In this document: piece after piece, positions 1 to 12,300 of the stretch
Position numbering within the stretch: the stretch's first letter is position 1
Layout of the letters: each line of letters begins with the position of its first letter
Assembly: GCA_032716605.1 (NCBI GenBank)
Contig: CM064571.1
Coordinates: forward strand, 20,298,871 to 20,362,870
DNA: 64,000 bases
Direction: 5' to 3'
Origin: Paralithodes platypus
Taxonomy: Eukaryota; Arthropoda; Malacostraca; Decapoda; Lithodidae
Notes under the pieces: model-generated
The model's database searches: none
The model's input: only the letters and a program-made list of their open reading frames with translations
What the model was told of the DNA's origin: nothing
Translations under genes and position numbers: made by a program

Positions 1-83
1 AAATCTAAAAAAACAATGGGGGTTAAACGTGAGGGCGAAAGGGGTCCAAAAAATAAATAACTCAAGTGGAAATCTGCCCTTAA
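1..83 (+). mobile_element. Family A MITE, 3' fragment
   Basis: Matches the right end of family A (GGGGGTTAAACGTGAGGG to CTGCCCTTAA); the left part is outside the window. Confidence 0.7.
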
Positions 84-118
84 GTTATGGGGTCTGTATT
101 AAAAGCGAATGAGCTTAT

Positions 119-128
119 GAGAGAGAGA

Positions 129-207
<79 letters not shown>
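119..207. repeat. (GA)n microsatellite
   Basis: About 44 nearly pure GA units. Open frames across it are low-complexity artefacts. Confidence 0.97.
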
Positions 208-210
<3 letters not shown>

Positions 211-293
211 AGGGAGACAAGAAACAAGTGTTGCAAACCACAGAAGGTCTCCGTCGAACGTTGTCAAGCACCCAGTCGCTCGAAAGCCTTCTC

Positions 294-340
294 CTTTTTA
301 GCTCTTTTTAGCTCTTTTTAGCTCTTTTTAGCTCTTTTTC
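294..340. repeat. 10-bp repeat AGCTCTTTTT, ~4.5 copies
   Basis: Perfect short tandem repeat. Confidence 0.9.
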
Positions 341-510
341 CTCTGACAACTTTATTGACTGATCCAATCTAACAAGCAGAAGATGAAGAACAACAACGAC
401 ATATTCTGGGTTAATATATCCTTGGCCTCTACTGGGGGGAAAGCAGAGCATTCAAAAGTTGGTTATGAAAACCAAAAGAAGAAGAACATTCTCCAAAACA
501 AAGTTAACCC

Positions 511-1362
511 TTTCAGCACCATGACGTCTTTCAGCACCATGACGTCTTTCAGCACCATGACGTCTTTCAGCACCATGACGTCTTTCAGCACCATGACGTC
601 TTTCAGCACCATGACGTCTTTCAGCACCATGACGTCCTTCAGCACCATGACGTCTTTCAGCACCATGACGTCTTTCAGCACCATGACGTCTTTCAGCACC
701 ATGACGTCTTTCAGCACCATGACGTCTTTCAGCACCATGACGTCTTTCAGCACCATGACGTCTTTCAGCACCATGACGTCTTTCAGCACCATGACGTCTT
801 TCAGCACCATGACGTCTGTTGGCACCATGACGTCTTTCAGCACCATGACGTCTGTTGGCACCATGACGTCTTTCAGCACCATGACGTCTGTTGGCACCAT
901 GACGTCTTTCAGCACCATGACGTCTGTTGGCACCATGACGTCTTTCAGCACCATGACGTCTTTCAGCACCATGACGTCTTTCAGCACCATGACGTCTTTC
1001 AGCACCATGACGTCTGTGGGCACCATGACGTCTTTCAGCACCATGACGTCTTTCAGCACCATGACGTCTTTCAGCACCATGACGTCTTTCAGCACCATGA
1101 CGTCTTTCAGCACCATGACGTCTTTCAGCACCATGACGTCTTTCAGCACCATGACGTCTTTTAGCACCATGACGTCTTTTAGCACCATGACGTCTTTTAG
1201 CACCATGACGTCTTTTAGCACCATGACGTCTTTTAGCACCATGACGTCTTTTAGCACCATGACGTCTTTTAGCACCATGACGTCTTTCAGCACCATGACG
1301 TCTGTTGGCACCATGACGTCTTTCAGCACCATGACGTCTTTCAGCACCATGACGTCTGTTGG
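511..1362. repeat. 18-bp minisatellite, ~47 copies
   Basis: Unit TTTCAGCACCATGACGTC. Variants with GTTGGC or TTTTAGC are clustered: alternating 36-bp pairs at ~815-960 and a TTTTAGC block at ~1158-1280. The 18-bp period keeps two strands open as reading frames, but there is no coding evidence. Confidence 0.97.
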
Positions 1363-1400
1363 CCTTATATTCTGGCTAAAATCTGAGGATTTTTAGCAAT

Positions 1401-1735
1401 TTAAGGGGAGGTTTTTAATTGATTCCCTAGACTTCCATCAAGCTTATAATTACTTCCCCTTGACCCCCTTTCAAGATAAATTTGTACATTTTTCGGTAGA
1501 AAAATTTCCCGGCCGAAGGCCGGCTACTCTTAAATTACAGGCTCGCTTTCGCTCGCCAGGATAAAATCGACACCTAAATGGCACGAAAGGTTTTAAAATT
1601 GACAGAAATGGGTTGAAATTCTTAAAATAGTCAAAATAATGGGGCAAACGTCTTAAAATATCAAAAGCAATGGGGCTAACCATGAGGAAGAAAGGAGTCA
1701 AGAAAAAAATCCCTCAAGTGGAGACCTCCCCTTAA
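1401..1735 (+). mobile_element. Family A MITE
   Basis: Complete copy with TTAA at both ends, CCGGCCGAAGGCCGG hairpin and GCTCGC...GCTCGCC core. Confidence 0.85.
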
Positions 1736-1758
1736 TGGTAACCAGAATATGATGAAAA

Positions 1759-2174
1759 GAACGTCATGGGGCTGAAGGGGCTAAGAACGTCATGGGGCTG
1801 AAGGGGCTAAGAACGTCATGGGGCTGAAGGGGCTAAGAACGTCATGGGGCTGAAGGGGCTAAGAACGTCATGGGGCTGAAGGGGCTAAGAACGTCATGGG
1901 GCTGAAGGGGCTAAGAACGTCATGGGGCTGAAGGGGCTAAGAACGTCATGGGGCTGAAGGGGCTAAGAACGTCATGGGGTTGAAGGGGCTAAGAACGTCA
2001 TGGGGCTGAAGGGGCTAAGAACGTCATGGGGCTGAAGGGGCTAAGAACGTCATGGGGCTGAAGGGGCTAAGAACGTCATGGGGCTGAAGGGGCTAAGAAC
2101 GTCATGGGGTTGAAGTGGCTAAGAACGTCATGGGGCTGAAGGGGCTAAGAACGTCATGGGGCTGAAGGGGCTAA
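1759..2174. repeat. 26-bp minisatellite, ~16 copies
   Basis: Unit GAACGTCATGGGGCTGAAGG plus GGCTAA, in near-perfect register. It is the reverse complement of the end motif from which the 18-bp array grew. Confidence 0.96.
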
Positions 2175-2180
2175 GCCAGA

Positions 2181-3110
2181 TATATGAACAACAGGAAGAA
2201 CAGAAATGAGAAGAACATCAACGACAAGAACAAAAATAGAAGCAGGTGAATAACAATAATAAAACAAAATTAAAATGAACAAAAACAAGATTACGAAGGA
2301 TAATAAAAGAATAGGAATAACAAGAAATAAAACAAAATAAAATAAAATAAATAAAATAAATAAAATATGCACTAATGTAATGTGAGTCTGAAGATGAGTA
2401 TGAAGAAGACATTGAGGAAGAGGTCGGTGGGGTGGTGGTGGTGGTGGTGGTGGTATATAAGAGGTGGGAGGGGTGGATGTCTTTGCAGTTCCCGCCTATC
2501 AACCAAAGACGTAACACCTCTCAGGTAATGTGGGGGTGGTGTGGGTGGAGGGAGGGAGGGGTGAATGTGTGCGATGTGAGAGTATTGTGTCAGGGGTGTG
2601 GGGTGGGGGGGACTCGCTGGGTGTGTGTGGGTGTATATGTTGTGACAGGGGTGGGTAGGGGTATGTGCAGTGCCGTGAATTCCTATTAGTTCATATTTTA
2701 CGAGTCTGAATATACTGTATTGTTCGGAGTATATTGCTAGGGGTATGTGGAGGGGGGGGGGGAGGGAGGGGGGAGTGAATGTGATGGGGGAGGGGGGTTG
2801 TCAGGGGTGTGTGTTGTGTCAAGTGTCAAGTGTGTATGTGTGTGGGTGGGTGTAGTTCCGGTGTCTCGACATAATTGGATATAATTCACTGGTATTGTGT
2901 GTGTATGTGACCTATATGCATGTTGTGTAATAGGTGTGTGTGCCGTTCTTGCCTCTCAATCATAGGTATAACACCTCTCAGATAGTTCATTTAATGTGTG
3001 TGCTGCGTGCATGCTTGAGTGTGTTTGGTAGGTGTGTGGAGGCAGTACTGTTAGGTGTGTGTGTGTGAATGTGTGTGTTTGTGTATGTATTACGATATAT
3101 GTGTGTATGT
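2181..3110. repeat. A-rich then GT/G-rich simple sequence
   Basis: 2181-2395 is purine/A-rich, 2424-2453 is (GGT)n, and 2520-3110 is degenerate GT/G-rich DNA with a partial internal repeat (2488-2523 and 2948-2982, ending ACACCTCTCAG). No gene recognised. Confidence 0.7.
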
Positions 3111-3239
3111 AGTTGCTCTCCTACATGAAGCTTACCATCTACAAACACCAATTCTCTTTGAGGCATGGATCCATAAACTTATATAAAGTGAGTAAGAAGT
3201 GTGATGACATAAGTGGCGCCAACTCCATGATCCCTGTTC

Positions 3240-3470
3240 TCCCCACAGTTATTTTTTTCTATGTGGATGAGGGAGACAAAAGGCAAAATTGCCTGTGACG
3301 AGTGCCTGTCCCAGAGTTGAAAGAGTGACAGGGCCAACATCAAGGAATGTTTGAGCCAAAATGTCTGGACACACGGATTTTGAAGCAATTTAAGTCATAG
3401 GATGGGGGGAAGATGGATTCAGGGAGAGAGTTCCAGAGCTCAGCTGTTGAATAGAAGACAGATTGGGAGT
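3240..3470 (-). mobile_element. LINE-like 3' end fragment
   Basis: The reverse strand gives ELWNSLPESIFPSSYD-type sequence followed by CFK...SRHF, the usual end of a LINE ORF2, with copies at 15600-15735, 37722-38350 and 56740-56945. Strongly truncated. Confidence 0.6.
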
Positions 3471-3518
3471 ACAGTGGTGTTCCTCAAGGTTCTGTTCTGG
3501 ATTTTGTTTTTGTTTTTC

Positions 3519-3559
<41 letters not shown>

Positions 3560-4790
3560 GTGATTTCAGGTATATGCGTGTGTGTTGTGTAAGATGTGTG
3601 TAATGTCAGGTTTTATAATTTTCGTGTGTGTAGTGTCAGATTTATTTAAAGGATAAATGCAAATACTTTGCATAAAAATGGCAACGTTGTTTTCGCCAAA
3701 TGGATTGACCTGACCTAGGGTAAGAGAGTACACGAGATAGTATCCATTCATAAACGGTCTGTAGCTTCTGTTTTCTTTCGTTGTGAGGGACAATCCACTT
3801 GAGGGTGTACTCTTCTATTCTTCTCAGGGGCGACGATGAGAATGCCAGTGACTTGGGCATAAGAGAAATAGTTTGTCAATGAATCATAATTGCACCTCCA
3901 GATAATGTCCAGAAATTCCTGTCCACGACTGTACATTCAAATTCATACATTTGCATACAAACTTGATAATAAACCATGAAACCTCAAGGACACAGCACAA
4001 TACCTCAACCATCACCTGGCATAATTAACAATGACCTAAAGCAAAGGACTGTCAAGGTAATGTGCTATCATCATTAGGGTTCAACACACTTATCTTGATG
4101 CAAATGTACAAAGATTGGATGCTGTATAATTAGTAAGATTATAGCTAGTTCATGTAGTGTATATACAGTACTGTATATGGTAATTATATTGTTGATGACA
4201 TCCTCTCAGTATTATTGTTATGCTTGTAATGAGATAATTAAGAACAATGGTGGCATCTGACCTCTGTAATGTCACCCAATGCTGAGGTCTTTACCATTAT
4301 TAACTATAATTACTCTCACACACTCACATACCTATCTGTCTCTCTCTCTCTCTCTCTCATACCTACACATATATACACATACATACTCAGACACATACTA
4401 GTCACACACACACTCATTTTCTCTCACACACACATACACACACTCACTCTCTCTCACACATATATACACACACTCCCTCCCTCTGTCTCTCACATGCACT
4501 CTCACTCACTCACACTCGCTCTCTCTCTCTCTCAAACACACACCCACACACACAAACCCAAGCAGACACCCACCCACACACAAACACAAACACAAACCCA
4601 CCCACCCACACACACACATTACTATCGACCCTCACTGCCCAATTACCCATATAAAGATCTACTAACGGGCAAACTTACATACAAAAAAAAATATATATTC
4701 CCAAGCTCAAGTCGTGAGGGCCGAACACGATTATCAACTCTAAAACTTTACCTTATCAGATGTCATAGCTAATATAGATGTTTATCTTAC
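3471..4790. other. Intergenic, simple repeats only
   Basis: (GT)n at ~3528-3556, unique AT-rich DNA to ~4310, then CT- and CA-rich sequence (4335-4618). No gene or transposon recognised. Confidence 0.6.
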
Positions 4791-5030
4791 AATTTAGTGT
4801 TATTATAGCTCGCCTGATCATATAGATACTCTATAGATACTCTTAGCTTGATAATATGATCTTTGTCTGTCATAAGTTGGAGTTATCTTATCCCGACTGA
4901 TCATACAGATACTCTATAGATACCCTTAGCTTGTTGATATACTGTAGATGTTTGTTTGTCATAACTTGGCGTCATTATACCCCGCCTGATCATATAGATT
5001 ATTTGTAGATACACTTACCTTATAACTAAT
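4790..5030. repeat. ~100-bp tandem repeat, ~2.5 copies
   Basis: Each copy contains CTGATCATA(T/C)AGATACTC, a CTTAGCTTG stretch and GTCATAA(G/C)TTGG. Confidence 0.75.
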
Positions 5031-5051
5031 CTAGTGTTTTGGGAGTTTCAC

Positions 5052-5052
<1 letters not shown>

Positions 5053-5085
<33 letters not shown>

Positions 5086-5612
5086 CTATATTCCAACTTT
5101 CTTCCTCTCGGGCATAGGCTGAGAGCCTTAACATTCACCGCTTTACAATGAACAGTGAAGCCCGTGAGGTCTTGTTCCAGTCTAGGGAGTGAGACATGTG
5201 AAGCACGTAGAGTACAACAAGCACCTGCCATCTTGCCTTCACATGAGGCACGGTGCTCACTCATGGCCCGAAACGACCCCATCTCTGAAGCCACCTCGTT
5301 CCCGTGCTTCACTGACTCACCCCCTACACTCGGACTCTCACACTTACACACACACACAACGCCACCTGTTGAGCAGATAACTCACCAGGCATTGCACCCC
5401 TATAGCATATTTTGAATATGGGAATATTCATACAGTGCTATTTAATCAGGGAACAATGAGGGTATTTTATTGATTTCGGTGGGCTTGTGGTAATGCACTG
5501 ATACTAGGTACAGCACAAATTCCATCCCAATAATATCTTCCCATTGATACATCGGGATTTGAACCCGGGACCTTTGGATTACCAGGCCAGTGGCAAGACC
5601 ACTCCACCACAC
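5053..5612 (-). mobile_element. tRNA-derived SINE, ~550 bp, full length
   Basis: The minus strand starts with a tRNA-like head (CGGGTTCAAATCC B box near 5560) and ends in a 30-nt A tail (poly-T at 5055-5085). A colinear plus-strand copy lies at 46052-46560. Confidence 0.82.
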
Positions 5613-5622
5613 CTCCTCTTAG

Positions 5623-6091
5623 TTAAGAGGGGTCACCTGCTTTTTTTATCTCCTTTTCTCTCTTTCTCAGGGTTGTATCCATTTTGCTCCATTCAGCCTA
5701 CTGTTTTAAGACTTTTATCCCCATCCAGTGTCGATTTATTCCTGGCGAGCGATAGCGAGCCAGCATTGTATGAAGAAATCCGGCTTCGCCGGAGAAATTT
5801 TACTATCGAAAAATGTACATATTTAGCCTGCTGTCAAAAGTATTTAAACATAATATTTGTCGATTTTTTCGCGAGCCAGAATTTTATGGAGAAATCCGGC
5901 TTCGCCGGAGAAATGTTTCTATCGATAAATGTACAAATTTAGCCTGCTGTCTAACTCATTATATAAAATATGGTGGATCGCCAAGTATAAAGCTACACCT
6001 GGATGATGATAAACATCTTAAAACAGTAGGCTGAATGGGATGCAATGGATACAACCCAGAGAGAGAGAAAAAAGCAGGCCACCCCCCTTAA
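5623..6091. mobile_element. Family B palindromic TTAA element
   Basis: TTAA at both ends; arms TGTATCCATT...AATGGATACA; core CTGGCGAGCGATAGCGAGCC and CCGGCTTCGCCGG. The internal segment with the CCGGCTTCGCCGG hairpin is present twice (~5765-5840 and ~5880-5945). Confidence 0.82.
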
Positions 6092-6171
6092 GAATACGAG
6101 TCTTAGAGTTACTACATATTACCTGATACTACAACTAACACCGAACCTCCTTACCTCTCCCCTTCTACAGG

Positions 6172-6252
6172 ATGACGGCGCCCCTGAGATCTACCCACCT
6201 ACTGTTGGTCCTGAGTGTAGCGTCATGTTGTCTCGTCACCGCCTCCTCCAGG
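6172..6252 (+). CDS. CBM14 gene, coding exon 1 (signal peptide)
   Basis: The exon opens at 6171 after a pyrimidine-rich acceptor ending CCCCTTCTACAG, one base before the ATG, so a separate upstream non-coding exon must exist. It encodes 27 residues, nearly all signal peptide, and ends TCCAGG|gttagt in phase 0. A family B transposon ends only ~80 bp upstream (6091). Confidence 0.88.
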
Positions 6253-6352
6253 GTTAGTTCTTGCACCTTTACTATTTTATCTCTCTCCCCCTTGCCTTCC
6301 GGACATATTTTATTACGTTCACTTTTACCTTCACTTACTAAACTGTCTGTAT

Positions 6353-6403
<51 letters not shown>

Positions 6404-7573
6404 ATTGCAGAATTTGTGAATGTATTTTTCGAGTTTGTGTTCGCGTATGTCCCCTTTTCCTTTTTAGTACCTAGTGTGTAATTACATGTCGAGGCTGCAA
6501 CATATCACACACACACACACACACGTACACATACACACACACATAGACACATACACACACACACAAAGAGACAACACACACATAGACGCACACACATAGA
6601 CGCACACACACAATCTCTAGCTCTCTCTCTCTCACACACACACACACACAAACCAAACACACACACACCAAACACACACACACACCAAACACACACACAC
6701 ATACTCCCCCCCCCCCCCACACACACCATAGAGTACAGTTCCTCAAGGTAAGCCACGGTATGTGAAGTAAAGAATCACCCCAGACCACTTTCCATGTGAT
6801 TAACACAATCAACACGTCAGCCAGGCTCGTCTTCGTCTTCTTCCATACAGAGCATCTTTAAAGGCAGAATACAAAACATATTATTTTTACAGCTTCCATT
6901 TCTGCTTGCTGTCTACCCACGGAGATCTTACCCTACTGCTCTGACAACACAGAACCCTTAAGGGGAGGTTTTTAGTTTGTTTCTTACTCCTCCACCAATC
7001 TAAAAATGTCACCCCCTTGACCCCCTTTCAAGATAAATTTGTACATTTTTCGGTAGAAAAATGTTCCGGCCGAAGGCCGGTTACTCTTAAATTACAGGCT
7101 CGCTATCGCTCGCCAGGAAAAATCGACACCTACATGGTACGAAAGGTCTTAAAATTAACAAAAATGGGGCGAAAGTTCTTAAAATCCCCAAACTAATGGG
7201 GCAAACGTTATTAAATCTCAAAAGCAATGGGGCTAAACATGAGGGAAAAAGGAGTCAAGAAAAAAATCCCTCAAGTGGAAACCTCCCCTTAATACTCCAC
7301 TGCCCAGTACTATCATAACTTCAACATCACTTCACTCATAGGGCCGTTTTTTTAAACCGTGGTAAAAGCTTTCCCTACGACCTTTCCCGACCCAGATTGA
7401 CCCTTATCGCTTATCTGTATAAGGGTCAATCTGGATCGGGAAAGGTCGTAGGGAAAGCTCTTACCATGGTTTAAAATAACGGCCCATAGATCTCTGGACC
7501 CACCCGGGGTACGTGGCGGACTACCTACTGTAGTTGCCGCGGGATTCCCATAAAAGGGAATCTTGGGGCTACT

Positions 7574-7631
<58 letters not shown>

Positions 7632-9268
7632 CCACAACAGCAACAACAACAGCAACAACAACCCTCTGTCTAGTTGCCGATGACAGAACCAAATTTGCTT
7701 AGGAATATTGGCATAATACAAAACTGCCAATTGAAAGCCTGCGTGTAATGGAGCCATGAATTATAAGTACAAGTGGTAAAGAGGTTGAACTAAAAAGATT
7801 AAGGGGACTGACATGCTTTTTATCGCTGGATTGTATCCATTCGGCCCTATTCAGCCTACTGTTTTAAAACGTTTCTCCCCATTCAGGTATCGATATTTTC
7901 CTGGCGAGCAACAGCGAGCCATCATTGTATGGAGAAATCCGACTTCGCCAGAGAAATTTTTCTACTGAAAAATTTACAAATTAAGTCAGCTGTCTAAAAC
8001 ATAATCCAAAATATGCTGGCTCGCTATCGCTCGCCAGGTCTAAATCGACACCTGGATGAGGATAAACGTCTTCAAACATTATGGTAGCAGAAAATAATAA
8101 TAGTCCTCCTAACTTTGTGCATGTATGAAAGTAGGAGTATGCAACCCGGATATATGGATAAGTCTTGTTTACCTCCACCAAGCTCCCACACCGGGCCCCC
8201 AGACAATACCTCATCAACCACTTAACACCCTCATCAGCCACAGCAGGCGAGGCTACGGTCTTCATTATACACCCACAGACACCACTCTTAACTCCCGTAA
8301 TAACACAATTTGGTGGTGGTAGTCATGGTTTGCAATGGTGGTTGTAGAGGGGATGGCAGCTGTTAGTGGTAGCTGTTTATTGGTAGCTGCTAGTAGTGAT
8401 AGTCATGGTTTGTAGCAGTGGTTGTAGGGGGGATGGTAGCTGTTAGTGGTAGCTGTTTATTGGTAGCTGTTAGTAGTGATAGTCATGGTTTGTAGCAGTG
8501 GTTTGTAGGGGGGATGGTAGCTGTTAGCCAGGGGATCATTTGCCAGCACTGAATCGGTGGGAGACAAAGGGGTTATCTCTTTCCGCAACACCCTTTCTCC
8601 CCTCTCAACACTATTCCAAAAGTAAATACGAGGTGCTGTTGTAAAGGCTTATCCCTTAATACCTTCACCTGACCTGTCATGTGAAGTCTTTGAAAGCCTA
8701 CTGGTGCATTAAGCAGCGCAGAGCATATATCATTGAACATGAGATATATGAAGGGGAGGGGAGGGGGGGGGGGGGGAGGTCAGTTAGTAAGGTGGTAGTC
8801 TTCCCTTAAATACACTTTACCTAAACTTTAAGCTAGAGTAAGGATAAGATTTGTGTGCAATGTGAACTACTCGGTGATATTTCTCCGTGCATTGCGCATA
8901 GTCAAGTTTACATTACACTACACTTGAGCACCATAGTCTCTAACCCAGTCATATATTAAGGTGGACTTTCCACATTTCTAATTATGAAAGTATATCTCTG
9001 GAAACTAATTGATGAATGTAAGTCTCCATACATCAACTACACAACTATATACCTTTATACTATTTATCAAAATGAACGTTCTATCGAAAAGTCAATAGAG
9101 ATAGTTATAATTGCATACACAAAAACAAAACAAAATCTTATGAGTGGGTTAGAGTCTATGGCATCCGAGTGTATCTTGTATAAGAACAAAACGAAACAAA
9201 AAACCTGTGGTAGTTTTCTTGTACGTTCTTAGTTACTGCAATAGCTGTGTGAACGTCTGTGTGCTTGT

Positions 9269-9304
<36 letters not shown>

Positions 9305-12300
9305 GGTTTATTAAAGAATGGCAGCCTCATGAGCTGAAAATACACATTTTACAATTTAGTGGATGAACATGAGATGTACAGATATGAAGATGGTAAGCTC
9401 AATTTACAAAAATAAAATAAAAAATACAATAATGATGCAGGTGCAGAATACATCATGGCATGGAATTGTGTGTGTGTAGGTGTGCGTTAATGTGCCTGTG
9501 TGTGTGTGTGTGTGTATGTGCGTGAATATTTGCCGTGTATGTATGAGTATGTGAGTGCTGAGAAAGAAAGCCAGTAGTGTCGGTAAAAGTGAAGCTGATA
9601 ACAGTATATCCGGACCCAGGAGGCCAGGGGGTCGGGATAACACGCACAATCTTTATGGGGGTCGGGATAACACGCACAATTGTTAAGAGAGGAAATTGCC
9701 CATGAAGAAGCGACTTAAGGGGAGATGGGTCGTTTTTCTGGCCCCTCTTCTTCCTCATGTTTAGCCCCATTAGTTTTGAGGTTATAAGACGTTCGGCCCA
9801 TTAGTTTGGCGATTTTAACACCCATCGCCCCATTTCGATGTCAATTTTAAGATCTTTCGTGATATTTAGGTGTTGATCTGAAATTTTAATAGGAACCGGC
9901 CTTCGGCCAGAACATCTTTCTCCCGAAAAATGTACAAATATATCTTGAAGGGGGGTCTAGGGGGTGTTTTTCTAAGCTTGATGGAGGTCTAGCGAGGAAA
10001 CTAAGAAATAAAGGAATACATTAATTAATAGACCAAAAAAACGGTCCATGTCCCCTTAATGGACCACTTGCGAATTTCGGGCTATAAGAAAGTTGGAGGC
10101 ATAGATATATATATATTTAGAAAGGTTATACCAGCTGCAATATGGCTGTAGGGCATATAGAAAGGTTATACCAGCTGCAATATGGCTGTAGGGCATATAG
10201 AAAGGTTATACCAGCTGCAATATGGCTGTAGGGCATATAGAAAGGTTATACCAGCTGCAATATGGCTGTAGGGCATATAGAAATACAAACATTCATTCTC
10301 AGCAGCAAGAACAAATGGGCTGTACATTTCCACACCTATTCCCTGGCTGACTCTTCCCAAATGGTATCGAAATATTACCGGAAAAACAGTCCTACCCGCT
10401 ACACAGGATCTTACCCATAACAAATAATACCATAATAAGGTGATTGATTAAGAGAGAGTGTTGATGTGTTTTGTGCGTGAGTGTTAATGAAGGTAACGTA
10501 ACGTAACGTAACGTAACGTAACGTGTCGGAAACAGCCCGGCCGCACCGCTCCCTCCTACCCTGACACTTAGTAGACAGAGGATGGACAACTGCAAACACG
10601 GTGGGACTTTGGCAGCTTAAGGAAGATGGGTCGATTGTCTGGTCCCCCTTCTTCCTCATGTTTAGCCCCTTTAGTTTTTTGGATTTTAAGAGGTTCGCCC
10701 AATAAGTTTGGCGATTTTAACACCTTTCGCCCCATTTCCTTGTCAATATTAAGATTTTTCGTGTCATTCAGGTGTCGATTTTTTCCCGGCGAGCGATAGC
10801 GAGCTTGTTGTTTGAGGAAACGGCCTTTGGCCGCGACTTTTTGCTGTCAAAAAAATGTATACAAAAATCTTGAAGGAGAATCTTGGGCGGGACTCTTTTT
10901 AAGCTTGATTTATGTCTAGTGACTAAACTAAAATAAATATATATACAAAGATACGTAAATAAACGAATTAATACGCCCACCTCCCCTTAAGGCTAAATAC
11001 ACTTTAACTTTGTTATTAGTATTATATAATTGCGTCTCCAATATGGCTGCCGGGTGAAAGGTTGTCCGTTGTGGGTGTTCTAAAGGGCTTATACATTATA
11101 CCCACCGCCGCCGCCACGCAAACACCGGAAGTCCTCTCATACGGCTCCAAACATTGTCGTCATCCGCAGCCGTCTATCGGGAGAGTATCATCAATGTTTT
11201 GGCTTGGTTTCCGACATGTTGTATACTATTCTCTGTTTCTTTTCAACGGACGGTAAATTGCAAAGTTCCCATCATGATTTCTCAGTTATTATAAAGATGT
11301 TGCAGTGAAGTGTGTTGCTAATTATATAAACCTGGTCTTGATATTATGATGCAGAGACATAGTGGTTACATATTTGTCCCTTAAGGGGAGGTATTTAGTT
11401 TGTTCCCTAGACCTCCATCAAGCTTAAAATTACACCCCCTTGAGTCCCTTTCAAGATAAATTTGTACATTTTTCGGTAGAAAAATGTCCCGGCCAAAGGC
11501 CGGTTCCTCTTAAAATTGCAGGCTCGCTATCGCTCGCCAGGAGATAATCGACACCTAAATGGCACGAAAGGTCTTAAAATTGACAACGAAATGGGGCGAA
11601 AGGTGTTAAAATCGCCAAACTAATGGGCCGAACGTCTTTTAATCTCAAAACTAGTGGGGCTAAACATTAGGGAGAAGGGGGTCCAGAAAAACGGTCTGCC
11701 TCCCCTTAATTTTGAGAGTATCGAATATTTGCTAAAGGTGGTTTCACGGGTATAATGTTTACGGCATTTTTTCCGGCAATTATTTCAATCTCTCTCTCTT
11801 TCCCTGGCTTGTATCCATTCGGCCCAATTCAGCCAACTGTTTTAAGACGTTTATCCCCATCCAAGTGTCGATTTCATCCTGGCGAGCGATAGCGAGCCAG
11901 TATTGTATGGAGAAATCCGGCTTCGCCGGAGAAATTTTTATATCGAAAAATTCCAAATTTAGCTTGCTGTCAAAACAAAAGTATGTATATGCTGGCTCGC
12001 TGCCGCTCGTCAGGAAAATATTGACACCTGGATGGGGGTAAACGTCTTAAAACAGTGGGCTGAATGGGGCCGAATGGATACAAGCCAAAGAGAGCGGGAG
12101 AGAAAGATAAAAAAGCGAGGATGGCTTCCTTAATGGTGGGGACCTCTCGGGCGACGCTCACTTTACCAGCCACTTTAATTTGCTTCCTTAATCTGGGAGG
12201 TTAAAGGGGTCAAGAGGGCCTTAGTTGTTACTTTCACTGGTAGCGTCTGTCTGTCTGTCTGTCTCTCTCACTCTCTGTCTCTCACTCGCTCTCGCTCTCT

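Larger units (their letters stand above)
490..2180. mobile_element. Family D MITE with both ends expanded and a family A insertion
   Basis: It starts at TTAACCC near 504 and its right part runs from GGTAACCAGAATATGATG (1737) to the final GGGGCTAA near 2174, as in other D copies (e.g. 47990-48200). Both ends have become minisatellites and a family A element (1401-1735) lies in the middle. Confidence 0.75.

Noticed and set aside
383..1396. 337-codon open frame (and a 295-codon frame on the other strand)
   Set aside because: Both are carried only by the 18-bp repeat, whose period is a multiple of three; the repeat derives from a MITE end and no start context or conserved domain is seen.
10494..10525. 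Interstitial telomere repeat
   Set aside because: The unit is AACGT, not the arthropod TTAGG.
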